A stretch of 64,000 nt of DNA from Variovorax paradoxus (lineage in GTDB: Bacteria > Pseudomonadota > Gammaproteobacteria > Burkholderiales > Burkholderiaceae_C), in the NCBI RefSeq assembly GCF_024734665.1, contig NZ_CP102931.1, positions 866,001 through 930,000 of the forward strand, read 5' to 3'. Positions 17,054 through 25,183 of this stretch are shown in pieces (position 1 is the first letter of the stretch; each line of letters starts with the position of its first letter). The translations under genes were made by a program, and so were the position numbers. The notes beneath the pieces are model-generated. The model made no database searches. It saw nothing but the letters and a program-made list of their open reading frames with translations, and was not told where the DNA came from.

Positions 17054-18265
17054 ATGTCAATCCCGCCCGCCGCTTCGACCTCTTCCCCCACGCCTTCGTT
17101 CTCCCTGTGGCGCATCGCCGTACCGGCCTTCGCCCCTTCGCTGTTGTTCGGATTGGGCGAGGGCGCCATCCTGCCGATCGTGCCGCTGACGGCGCGTGGC
17201 CTCGGTGCTTCCGTGCCCATGGCCGCGCTGGTGATCGCGATGATCGGCATCGGCTCGCTGCTCAACAACATCCCGGCCTCGATGATCACCATGCGCTGGG
17301 GCGAGCGCTGGGCCATCGTTGCGGCGGGGGTGTGGAGCGGTCTTGGCATGCTCCTGTGCGTGCTCACCTCGCATCTCGGCCTGTTCGCCACGGGGTGCTT
17401 CATGGTGGGCATGTCGCAGGCGGTCTACAACCTCGCGCGCCAGAGCTACATGACCGAGGCGGTGCCCATCGAATACCGCGCGCGGGCGCTGTCGACGCTG
17501 GGCGGCGTCATGCGCATCGGCATGTTCGCCGGGCCTTTTCTCGCGGCCGGGGCGGTGCACGTGTTCGGCCTGTCGGCGGCCTATGTGGTCGGCATCGTGG
17601 CGGTGATGGCGGCTGCGGCCATCGGCGCGCGCATTCCCGACCTCGAGGCGCCGCCGCTCCCGGCCGGGCAGGCGGCGCCGGCTTCGACGTCCGTTGTCTC
17701 GACGCTGCGGGATCACCGCCATGTGTTCCTCACGCTCGGTCTCGGCGTAGTGCTGGTCAGCGCGGTGCGCGCTTCGCGCCAAGCCGTGATCCCGCTGTGG
17801 GCCGACCACCTGATGCTTGCTCCCTCGGTGGCTTCGCTGATCTACGGCCTGGCCGGTGGTGTCGACATGCTGGTGTTCTACCCGGCCGGCAAGGTGATGG
17901 ACCGGAAGGGCAGGCGCTGGGTCGCGGTGCCGTCGATGCTGATCATGGGGCTGGCGATGCTGCTGATGCCCCTGACTTCCGGCGTTCTCACGCTGTTGAT
18001 TGCTGCACTGGCGATCGGTTTCGGCAACGGTATCGGCTCGGGGATGATCATGACCCTCGGCGCCGACCACTCGCCGCGGCACGGGCGCGCGCACTTCCTC
18101 GGCATATGGCGCTTGATGTCCGACATCGGCTCCTCGTGCGGCCCGGCGTTGCTGTCTCTTCTGGCGGGTGGGCTGTCCCTCGCTGCGGGAATCGCGGTGA
18201 CCGGACTGATCGCCTTCGCTGCGGCGGGCACGCTGGCGTATTGGATTCCGCGGCACGGGCGCTGA
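17054..18265 (+). CDS. Major facilitator superfamily transporter
   Basis: A 403-residue inner-membrane protein with about twelve hydrophobic helices and the MFS loop pattern GKVMDRKGRRW between helices 8 and 9. It is a drug/H+ antiporter-like member and could export a toxic intermediate or import a substrate. It lies 111 bp after the LysR gene in the same direction, with a purine-rich stretch (16941-16963) between them, so co-transcription is possible. The start at 17054 gives a short hydrophilic N-terminus before the first helix. Confidence 0.9.
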   Translation: MSIPPAASTSSPTPSFSLWRIAVPAFAPSLLFGLGEGAILPIVPLTARGLGASVPMAALVIAMIGIGSLLNNIPASMITMRWGERWAIVAAGVWSGLGMLLCVLTSHLGLFATGCFMVGMSQAVYNLARQSYMTEAVPIEYRARALSTLGGVMRIGMFAGPFLAAGAVHVFGLSAAYVVGIVAVMAAAAIGARIPDLEAPPLPAGQAAPASTSVVSTLRDHRHVFLTLGLGVVLVSAVRASRQAVIPLWADHLMLAPSVASLIYGLAGGVDMLVFYPAGKVMDRKGRRWVAVPSMLIMGLAMLLMPLTSGVLTLLIAALAIGFGNGIGSGMIMTLGADHSPRHGRAHFLGIWRLMSDIGSSCGPALLSLLAGGLSLAAGIAVTGLIAFAAAGTLAYWIPRHGR

Positions 18266-18607
18266 ATTCCATAAATTCGGCGGTGATCAATTGCATGACC
18301 CGCCAACTCGCACTAGACCTGAGGGTCTCTAATTCCGCGTCCGCAATCAGGTCGGGGTAGGGCCGTGCCTCAGAGGATTCATTGATTCCGTGAATCTATT
18401 GCTGCCGAAAAACGGCGCACTTGACGCAGCAATTTCCGTTCAGAACTCCACAGGCAGAACTCCATCTCCAATTTCCAGACAGGAAATTCCGGAGGCGAAG
18501 CCCTGCGCGAACCGATCTCCATCCGCGGGGTGGCAAGGCTGCAGTTCTACCTGCAAGCTGTCTTTCGAATTCCTTTCGAATTAGTTGCTAATCGTCTTCT
18601 AATTCCA

Positions 18608-18625
18608 TGGTCAGCTTGAGGTCAG
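18608..18625 (+). promoter_or_regulatory. Pho-box-like direct repeat
   Basis: TGGTCAG (18608-18614) and AGGTCAG (18619-18625) are direct repeats starting 11 bp apart with a 4-bp spacer, the geometry of a PhoB box (CTGTCAT-N4-CTGTCAT). Each half matches the consensus at the central GTCA only (4 of 7), so this is a weak match. The downstream gene encodes a secreted phosphoesterase, which makes phosphate control reasonable but unproven. Confidence 0.4.
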
Positions 18626-18691
18626 TTAATTCTGGAAGCAAAGAAATTACGGATCGGTACGTGCTCCGTGAATTGGACATTCATCGCTCTT

Positions 18692-18719
18692 TTGACACAT
18701 GAATGTCACCCGTTATTTC
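18692..18719 (+). promoter_or_regulatory. Candidate promoter for the phosphoesterase gene
   Basis: A perfect -35 hexamer TTGACA (18692-18697) is followed after 16 bp by a weak -10-like TATTTC (18714-18719), about 100 bp upstream of the start codon at 18823. TGACA and TGTCA around 18693-18707 form a small inverted repeat that could be an operator. Confidence 0.45.
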
Positions 18720-18822
18720 TACATTCCTCCTCGATCTGGCGCTTCTTGTTGAAAAAGACGATGCCCAGCTGTGCCTTGCCGGTCGGTAAAAACCATCCAT
18801 AACTCACTGCCCCAGGATATAC

Positions 18823-21282
18823 ATGCTCATTCTCAATAAAAAAGCTTTGCTCACGTCATTGACGACGGTTGCGGCTTGCGTGCTCGCCGCTTGCGGGGGA
18901 GGAAACGACGGGGGCGGCGGCTTCTTCCCGATCACCACTCCGCCCGCCGGCACTCCCACCAGCACCAGCACGACCTTCAGCGGCGTGGTGACCGCCAGCG
19001 GCTACGTGCCGGGCAGCACCACGGGCAACCCGACCCTGAAGCCTGGCTACTACCAGAAGGCCACGGTCTTCGTCGATGCCAACGGCAATGGCGTGCTCGA
19101 CAGCGGCGAAGTCTCGACCGTCACCGATGCCAGCGGCAAGTTCACGCTGACGACCACGCAGACCGGACCGCTGGTGGCCGATATCGGCACCGCCGCGATC
19201 AATACCGCGACCGGCGCTACCGTAGCCAGCCACCTGATCCTGCGCGCTTCGGCCGCCCAGATCGCCGACCAGGGCGCGGGCAAGATCGTCATCAGCCCGC
19301 TGTCGAGCGAAGCGCAACGCCTGGTGGAAGCCAACGGCAGCAGCTACGCGGCCGAGAAGGCCAACCTCGTCGCACGCCTCAATGGGCCGACCTTCAATCT
19401 GGGTACGGCCGCGTTCACCGATCCGCTGGCAGACGTCAACGCCCTGGCCGGCGCGACCCAGTACGCGGCGCTGTATGAAGACAACCAGCTGACCAACCGC
19501 TACACCTACGCGACGACCAAGCTCGACCGCAAGGACCTGTTCCCCGACAACCTGGCCGTCGCGGGCGGCGACCCCCGCCTCGTCGGCCTGTCGAGCGTGA
19601 CGCTCACCAACAGCGATGGCAGCAAGGCCACCCCCACGGTGCCGACGCAAAAGCAGACGCCCATCACCTTCGCGCAGGCGCAGCAGGCGGCCTTCAACGT
19701 GGAAGGCGTGCCGGCATACGACAACATCTTCGTCATCGTCGAGGAAAACAAGTCGACCGACGTGATCGTCGGCAACCCGCGTGCGGCCAACATCAACTAC
19801 ATCCTGAACAACTACAACCAGCTGAAGACGTACTACTCGACTGGCAACCCGTCCGAGCCGAACTACACCGCGCTGGGTGGCGGCGACGACTTCGGCATCA
19901 CCGACGACAACTGGTTCGGTTGCGGCGCTGTCGCTCCCTACGACATCAAGGACGTCGCATTCGCCGGTGGCACGGCTTCTGACGGCCAGACCATGCCCGC
20001 TCAGGGCAAGCTCCCGCCGGCGAACAGCCAGAGCCGCTCCCATTACTCCGCAGCCGACGCGACTTGCGGTGATAACCCGACCGGCGGCACCGTGCACAAC
20101 ATCCCGGGCAGCAACCTGTTCACGGCGATGTCCAAGGCGGGCCTGACCATCCGCACCTACAGCGAGTCGATGAACCCCGGCCAGGACGTGCGCGCCGACA
20201 GCATCCTCGACAATGTCGTTACCGCCACCTACGACTCGAGCAAGCTCAAGGGCGCCACCAACCTCGACGGCTCCGCCCCGGCCACCCTCGTCGGCTCCCC
20301 CAACTTCCCCGCGCAAGGTGGCCTCTACAAGGTCAAGCACGGCCCGTCGATCGCCTTCCAGGGCGCCCGCAGCCTGCCCGATTTCGTGGCCAACAACCGC
20401 ACCATCTTCGGCACGCAGTACCAGGAAGCGGACTGGCTCAAGTCATCGATCTTCCCGGTTCCGAGCGGCTGGATCTACGACCAGTTCGGCAAGGACCTGG
20501 ACACGGGCGATGTGGGCAACATCAACTTCATCGTTCCGGACCAGTGCGACGACATGCACGGTGTCGGCTCCGACACGAGCTGCGCGAACACCAACAACGA
20601 CGGCCAGGCCGCCGGCACCGTGCGCGCCGACATCTACCTGGGCATGGTGGTCAACAAGATCCGGAGTTCGGCGCTGTGGAAGAACCCGCACAAGCGCGTT
20701 GCGATCGTCGTGATGTACGACGAAGGCGAAGGCGGCAACAACGGCTCCTGCTGCGGCTGGAACGCGGGCGGCCCAGCTTCCGGCGCCGCGCCGGTGACCG
20801 TGGACGCGAACGGCAAGGCGACGGCCACCACCCCACCGGCCAACTACGCCGGAGGCAACTTCGGTCACGGCAACTCGATCTTCGGCATCATGTCCAACCA
20901 GCAAGACTTGGGCACGGCGAAGAAGCAGGTTGCAGACAGCGATGCCTACAGCCACTTCGCGTTCCTGCGCACGCTGCAGGACATGTTCCAGATCGCTGAC
21001 CCGGCTGTGGATGCGTCGTACCTGAACCGCACCAAATACACGGAAGCGTTCATCACGGCCAACATCCTTGCGCTGCCGGAATACCAAAGCAGCGCGGACA
21101 CGCACTTCGACTCCGTGCGACCGATCAACCATGCCTACGTGATCCCGGCCAACTACACCCAGAAGCTGTACGCGAATGACATCGTCGGCGTGCAGGACGC
21201 CGCTACGGGCAAGCTGGAAGGTCAGATCACCCCGCAAGTCGGTCCCGACGCGAGCCAGAACAACGTCTGGGCGACCAAGTAA
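18823..21282 (+). CDS. Secreted phosphoesterase-family lipoprotein (acid phosphatase/phospholipase C-like)
   Basis: An 819-residue exported protein. The leader ends in a lipobox LAAC (C24), followed by a Gly-rich and Thr/Pro-rich linker (24-50) and a beta-sandwich module with an EF-hand-like segment DANGNGVLDSGE (about 85-96). From about residue 298 comes the phosphoesterase family core (PF04185 type): IFVIVEENKSTDVI, then VPDQCDDMHG (about 573-580) and VVMYDEGEGG (about 630-640). Such proteins hydrolyse phosphate mono- or diesters outside the cytoplasm. It is longer than usual because of the N-terminal module. AGGA lies upstream of the ATG, and a strong hairpin terminator follows at 21310-21355. 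Confidence 0.85.
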   Translation: MLILNKKALLTSLTTVAACVLAACGGGNDGGGGFFPITTPPAGTPTSTSTTFSGVVTASGYVPGSTTGNPTLKPGYYQKATVFVDANGNGVLDSGEVSTVTDASGKFTLTTTQTGPLVADIGTAAINTATGATVASHLILRASAAQIADQGAGKIVISPLSSEAQRLVEANGSSYAAEKANLVARLNGPTFNLGTAAFTDPLADVNALAGATQYAALYEDNQLTNRYTYATTKLDRKDLFPDNLAVAGGDPRLVGLSSVTLTNSDGSKATPTVPTQKQTPITFAQAQQAAFNVEGVPAYDNIFVIVEENKSTDVIVGNPRAANINYILNNYNQLKTYYSTGNPSEPNYTALGGGDDFGITDDNWFGCGAVAPYDIKDVAFAGGTASDGQTMPAQGKLPPANSQSRSHYSAADATCGDNPTGGTVHNIPGSNLFTAMSKAGLTIRTYSESMNPGQDVRADSILDNVVTATYDSSKLKGATNLDGSAPATLVGSPNFPAQGGLYKVKHGPSIAFQGARSLPDFVANNRTIFGTQYQEADWLKSSIFPVPSGWIYDQFGKDLDTGDVGNINFIVPDQCDDMHGVGSDTSCANTNNDGQAAGTVRADIYLGMVVNKIRSSALWKNPHKRVAIVVMYDEGEGGNNGSCCGWNAGGPASGAAPVTVDANGKATATTPPANYAGGNFGHGNSIFGIMSNQQDLGTAKKQVADSDAYSHFAFLRTLQDMFQIADPAVDASYLNRTKYTEAFITANILALPEYQSSADTHFDSVRPINHAYVIPANYTQKLYANDIVGVQDAATGKLEGQITPQVGPDASQNNVWATK

Positions 21283-21309
21283 GCCAAAGGCCGCCCCCCA
21301 GGCGTGCGG

Positions 21310-21355
21310 TGTTCCAGGCGGAATCCTTTGCGGGGCCCGCCTGGAACAGCTTTTT
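21310..21355 (+). terminator. Rho-independent terminator after the phosphoesterase gene
   Basis: TGTTCCAGGCGG (21310-21321) pairs perfectly with CCGCCTGGAACA (21337-21348), a 12-bp GC-rich stem with a 15-base loop. It is followed by GCTTTTT (21349-21355). This ends or attenuates transcription before the peroxidase gene at 21427. Confidence 0.8.
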
Positions 21356-21426
21356 CTGGCCTTCGAGCTCGCGCAAGGCGAACTCATCCAAGGCGACAAG
21401 GCAGCTCTTGCGAGATGCAACGGTGA

Positions 21427-22845
21427 ATGATGAATCTGGTAATGGACAAGACAGTCCCGCTCGTCATGGCGCTCTCGGTAGCGCTATTGGCTTTGGTGGC
21501 TTGCGACGGCAAGAGCACTGCAACGACGGCAGGCAGCACCACTGGCCCGCGCAAGCCGGCCCTGAGCCTGGGGGCCCAGGTCGGGCAATTGGCCTTCTTC
21601 GACAAGAACCTGTCGAGCGGCAAGAACATGTCGTGCGCGAGCTGCCATGACCCGCAATACGCCTACGGCCCACCGAACAGCATCTCGGTGCAGCTGGGTT
21701 CCGACATCACGCAGACCGGCGCGCGCGCCGTGCCCTCCTTGCGCTACAGGGCATCGACGCCGGCCTACAGCGACGACGCGCCGAACCCTGACGGCGTGAC
21801 CACCAATTCGCCCGGTGGCGGTCTCATGTGGGACGGCCGCGCGGCGACGCTGGCGATACAGGCCGGGATGCCGCTGCTCAATCCGGTCGAGATGAACAAC
21901 ACCTCGAAGGAAGCAGTCGTGAAGGTGGTTCAGAACAGCACCTATGCAGGCTTGTTCAAACAGGCTTTCGGTGCCGATGTGTTCAACAACACCGACAAGG
22001 CCTTCGACGCCCTCGGCACCGCTATCCAGGCGCTGGAGACGGAAGACCTGAGCTTTCACCCGTACAGCAGCAAGTACGACCTCTATGTCTTCAACAAGAT
22101 CGGCGGCACGCTGACGCCGGCCGAGCGGCGCGGCGAGGTTCTGTTTCACAGCACCGGCGTCACCAATTGCTCGGGCTGCCACTACACGGGCGCCAACTTC
22201 AATGGCAGCACCGGCCTGATGACCGACTTCACCTACCAGACCCTGGGTGCGCCGCGCAACGACAGATCGATCCCGAACAATCCGGACCCGATTCCGGCCA
22301 ACGACGACCCGAAATACTTCGACATGGGACTGTGCGGTCCCTTCCGCACCGACCACATGCCCGCCATGCCGGACACGGCAAACCCGTACTGCGGCATGTT
22401 CAAGGTTCCGGTGCTGCGCAACGTGGCGACGCGGGGGGCCTTCTTTCACAACGGCGTGCTCCATTCGCTGGAGCAGGTCGTCAACTTCTACAACACGCGC
22501 GACACCAACCCGGAGTACTGGTATCCCGCCAACAACGACGCCGCCGGTGCGCCGCAGGCCAACCCGGGCTGGGCGCTGCAACCCACCCATGTGCCGGGCG
22601 CAGCGGTCAACAAGTACAACGACCTGCCGGCCTCGCAGCAGGGCAGCATCGACGAGGAAGTTCCGATGGGGACCGGCGAGGGCGGCGACAAGACGCTCGC
22701 CAGCGGCACGCAGCCACGCGCGCCCGGCTCCCCGCCGGTGATGACCCCGCAGCAGATCGCCGACCTGGTCTGCTTTCTGGGCACGTTCAGTGACGGCTAC
22801 CAGCCTCCCTCCGCCGCACCGACCACGGGCAGGTGCGTGAAGTGA
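21427..22845 (+). CDS. MauG/cytochrome-c-peroxidase-like di-haem lipoprotein
   Basis: A 472-residue di-haem protein with two covalent haem sites, CASCH (C70, C73, H74) and CSGCH (C248, C251, H252), and the family pattern TRGAFFHNGVLHSLEQVVNFYN near residue 335-356. The leader ends ALVAC (C26), a lipobox, so it should be anchored to a membrane facing the periplasm or exterior. Such enzymes either reduce peroxide or, like MauG, oxidatively modify a partner protein. It is longer than classical peroxidases because of a 60-residue insert near the C-terminus. Its stop overlaps the GTG start of the next gene. Confidence 0.88.
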   Translation: MMNLVMDKTVPLVMALSVALLALVACDGKSTATTAGSTTGPRKPALSLGAQVGQLAFFDKNLSSGKNMSCASCHDPQYAYGPPNSISVQLGSDITQTGARAVPSLRYRASTPAYSDDAPNPDGVTTNSPGGGLMWDGRAATLAIQAGMPLLNPVEMNNTSKEAVVKVVQNSTYAGLFKQAFGADVFNNTDKAFDALGTAIQALETEDLSFHPYSSKYDLYVFNKIGGTLTPAERRGEVLFHSTGVTNCSGCHYTGANFNGSTGLMTDFTYQTLGAPRNDRSIPNNPDPIPANDDPKYFDMGLCGPFRTDHMPAMPDTANPYCGMFKVPVLRNVATRGAFFHNGVLHSLEQVVNFYNTRDTNPEYWYPANNDAAGAPQANPGWALQPTHVPGAAVNKYNDLPASQQGSIDEEVPMGTGEGGDKTLASGTQPRAPGSPPVMTPQQIADLVCFLGTFSDGYQPPSAAPTTGRCVK

Positions 22846-23495
22846 AGACGAACACAGCCTCAGCCCTTGCCCTGCGCATCGGCAGCGCCGTGTCCGTGCT
22901 GGCGCTGCTGGCCTCGCTGGCCTTGCTCGCCGGGTGCGACAACGAGCAGGCGCGCTTTCCGGACCGCGACAACTTCACGGCGACGGTCAACGACTATCTC
23001 GCGCAGCGCGGGCACGTGTGCCTTGCCAAATACGCCTGGCCGATCACGGTGCCGGCCGGATCGCACGAACCCGATGCGCAGCAGATGCCGGTGCTCGAGA
23101 AACTGGGCCTGGTTACCGGCAAGGATGTCGCCATCACCGTGCCGGCCCGCGAATACGCGCTGACCGATGCGGGGCGCAAGTACTACCTGCAGGTGCCCGT
23201 GGTGATACGCACCACGACGCAGACGGTCACGCACCCGGCCGACTTCTGCGCGGCCACCCTGAGCCTGGATCGCCTGATCGGCTGGGACCCGCCGCAAACA
23301 CGCGATGGCCGCACCGCGACCTCGTTGCTCTTCACCTACCGCATCGCGCCCGATCCCTGGGCAACAGCGCCCGAAGTGCAGCAGGTCTTCCCGCTGTTGG
23401 CGCGCGCCATCCAGCGCGAAGGAACGATGCAGGTGCGGCTTGGCGTTCACCTCACGCGGCGCGGCTGGGTCGCGGACGAGCTGGATGCGCACTAG
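22842..23495 (+). CDS. Lipoprotein of unknown function, paralogue A
   Basis: A 217-residue predicted lipoprotein with leader ending LLAGC. The GTG at 22842 overlaps the peroxidase stop (GTGA) and is the most natural start; a GTG at 22833 is an alternative. I do not recognise the family. It is clearly homologous to the next gene: both share LAQRG-x2-CL-x4-WPI, PV(L/M)E-x-LGLV, LTDAGRK-(Y/F)-Y and DFC-x-A-x-L. Besides the lipid-anchored Cys, two conserved Cys residues (in VCL and DFC) could form a disulfide. Translational coupling suggests it works with the di-haem protein. Confidence 0.75.
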   Translation: MKTNTASALALRIGSAVSVLALLASLALLAGCDNEQARFPDRDNFTATVNDYLAQRGHVCLAKYAWPITVPAGSHEPDAQQMPVLEKLGLVTGKDVAITVPAREYALTDAGRKYYLQVPVVIRTTTQTVTHPADFCAATLSLDRLIGWDPPQTRDGRTATSLLFTYRIAPDPWATAPEVQQVFPLLARAIQREGTMQVRLGVHLTRRGWVADELDAH

Positions 23496-23546
23496 GTCCG
23501 CGATCGCCATGCACTGCTTGCTACCCGTAAATCAACCAGAGACCCC

Positions 23547-24218
23547 ATGAATCTCCGCTCTATCAGCCTGAGCCGGCATACCCGGACTTCGATCAAGACC
23601 CTGACGGGCATCGCAATCGTCTGTGCGCTGGCCGCGTGCAGCGCCAGCCACGATGCCAAGGCACCCACCGCCGAGAACCTCGCGGCTGCACTGGATGACC
23701 ACCTGGCCCAGCGTGGCGACATCTGCCTTTCAATGTTCGACTGGCCGATCGACCTGACCGAAGCCGAGGCCGGCTCCGGCGCACGCCACGCCATCCAGTT
23801 TCCGGTGATGGAACAACTGGGCCTGGTGCACAGCACCATCGTCTCCGTACCGAAGAGCAGCGAGAACCCGGACGGCGCGGTCAAACGATTCGAGCTGACC
23901 GACGCCGGCCGCAAGTTCTACAAGCCGCATCCGTACGCAAACCACGGCACCGAGCACGCCAACGACTTCTGCGTGGCGCATCTCAAGCGCGAGAAGATCG
24001 TCGACGTCAAGGTCGATGCATCCGACGCAAGCCATCCGCTGGCGGTGGTGAGCTACACCTACCAGATCGACACGGCGCCGTGGATGCAGAGCGCCGACGC
24101 GCAGCGCGTGTTCCCGATGATCACGCGCATCACGAATGGCGCGGGCGGGCAGCTGCAGCTTCGCCAGGGCTTCACGCTCGGCGACAAGGGCTGGGTCGCC
24201 CGGATGGAGCCGGTTTGA
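23547..24218 (+). CDS. Lipoprotein of unknown function, paralogue B
   Basis: A 223-residue predicted lipoprotein (leader ending ALAAC) and a tandem paralogue of the preceding gene; the shared blocks are listed there. It keeps the same two non-lipobox cysteines and ends with a similar VFPMI...GDKGWVAR pattern. It lies 51 bp after paralogue A. No enzymatic motif is visible. A family-specific extracytoplasmic binding or scaffolding role is possible but is only a guess. Confidence 0.75.
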   Translation: MNLRSISLSRHTRTSIKTLTGIAIVCALAACSASHDAKAPTAENLAAALDDHLAQRGDICLSMFDWPIDLTEAEAGSGARHAIQFPVMEQLGLVHSTIVSVPKSSENPDGAVKRFELTDAGRKFYKPHPYANHGTEHANDFCVAHLKREKIVDVKVDASDASHPLAVVSYTYQIDTAPWMQSADAQRVFPMITRITNGAGGQLQLRQGFTLGDKGWVARMEPV

Positions 24219-24237
24219 CTCGCACCTGTGGTGACTC

Positions 24238-25143
24238 ATGAGCACCGTCATCCGCTTCTCGCCTGATCTGGGCCGCTGGCTCACGCACAACCTCGATGCA
24301 GGCCAGGCGCCGCAGGCGCTGGTGGCCACGATGCTCAAGCAAGGCATGAACGAGCGCGCGGCGCAGGCCATCGTTGCGGCCTACGTCGATGCGCGCCAGC
24401 GTGGCGCAGCGATGCCGGCCGACGCCATCGAACTGCCGGACGAGGCTTCGTCCAGGCCCGTGGCACGACTCGCACCGGGCACGCGGATTTCGGCAGCCGA
24501 CCGCGAGATCGTCGTGCACTCGCGCGGCGAAGACCCGGTCTTTGCTGCGCTCGGCAACGTCGTGGACGCCGACGAATGCAAAGGCATCATCGAAATGGCG
24601 CGCCCGCGCCTGAAGCCTTCCACGCTGGTCGATCCGATGAGCGGCCGCGATGTGGTGAGCGACAAGCGAGCCAGCTGGGGCATGTTCTTCCGCCTGGGCG
24701 AGAACGATCTGATCGCCCGTCTCGATCGGCGCCTGTCGGCGCTGATGAACCTTCCGCTGGAAAACGGCGAGGGGCTGCAGGTGCTGTACTACCCGACCGG
24801 CGCAGGCAGCGAGCCTCACTATGACTACCTGGCGCCCACCAACGTCGCCAACCGCGAATCCATCGCGCGAAGCGGCCAGCGCGTGAGCACCCTGGTGACC
24901 TATCTCAACGACGTGGCGGACGGCGGCCAGACCGTCTTCCCGCAACTTGGCCTGGCGGTTTCGCCGATTCGCGGCAATGCCTGCTACTTCGAGTACGCCG
25001 ATGAAAACGGCCGCGTCGACACGCGCTCCCTGCACGCCAGCGCGACCGTGACCCGGGGCGAGAAGTGGGTCATGACCAAGTGGATGCGCGAGCGCCGCTT
25101 CGTGGCCGCCGGAGAAGTCGCGAGGCCCTTCGCGGGGCTTTGA
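24238..25143 (+). CDS. 2-oxoglutarate/Fe(II) oxygenase, prolyl-4-hydroxylase-like
   Basis: A 301-residue enzyme whose C-terminal half (about 95-285) is the prolyl-4-hydroxylase alpha-subunit-like fold. The iron ligands are H194 and D196 (SEPHYDYL) and H266 (SLHAS), with K276 in RGEKWVMTKW binding the 2-oxoglutarate carboxylate. The first 90 residues form a helical region unlike the usual minimal bacterial enzymes. No signal peptide is visible, so it probably works in the cytosol before export of any substrate. It follows paralogue B by 19 bp and ends the cluster. Confidence 0.87.
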   Translation: MSTVIRFSPDLGRWLTHNLDAGQAPQALVATMLKQGMNERAAQAIVAAYVDARQRGAAMPADAIELPDEASSRPVARLAPGTRISAADREIVVHSRGEDPVFAALGNVVDADECKGIIEMARPRLKPSTLVDPMSGRDVVSDKRASWGMFFRLGENDLIARLDRRLSALMNLPLENGEGLQVLYYPTGAGSEPHYDYLAPTNVANRESIARSGQRVSTLVTYLNDVADGGQTVFPQLGLAVSPIRGNACYFEYADENGRVDTRSLHASATVTRGEKWVMTKWMRERRFVAAGEVARPFAGL

Positions 25144-25183
25144 AGATCATCTTCGTGCCCATCTGGATCTGGATTTCTGCAGG

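Larger units (their letters stand above)
18266..18822. other. 557-bp AT-richer intergenic region with recurrent AATTCC motifs
   Basis: No convincing gene is present: a 64-codon frame at 18390-18584 has no ribosome site and no recognisable domain. The stretch is clearly less GC-rich than its surroundings. The hexamer AATTCC occurs at 18265, 18331, 18485, 18568 and 18601, and AATTTCC at 18431 and 18470. The second AATTTCC pairs with GGAAATT (18482-18488) as a perfect 7-bp hairpin with a 5-base loop. The right part holds a Pho-box-like direct repeat and a promoter for the gene at 18823. Confidence 0.6.

Noticed and set aside
18390..18584. A 64-codon ORF in the gap before the phosphoesterase gene
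   Set aside because: It has no ribosome site, atypical codon use for this genome and no recognisable sequence; I treat the region as noncoding.
18856..20340. A 494-codon minus-strand frame opposite the phosphoesterase gene
   Set aside because: Its composition is dominated by Val/Gly/Arg, without signal peptide or domain logic, while the plus strand encodes a recognisable lipoprotein enzyme.
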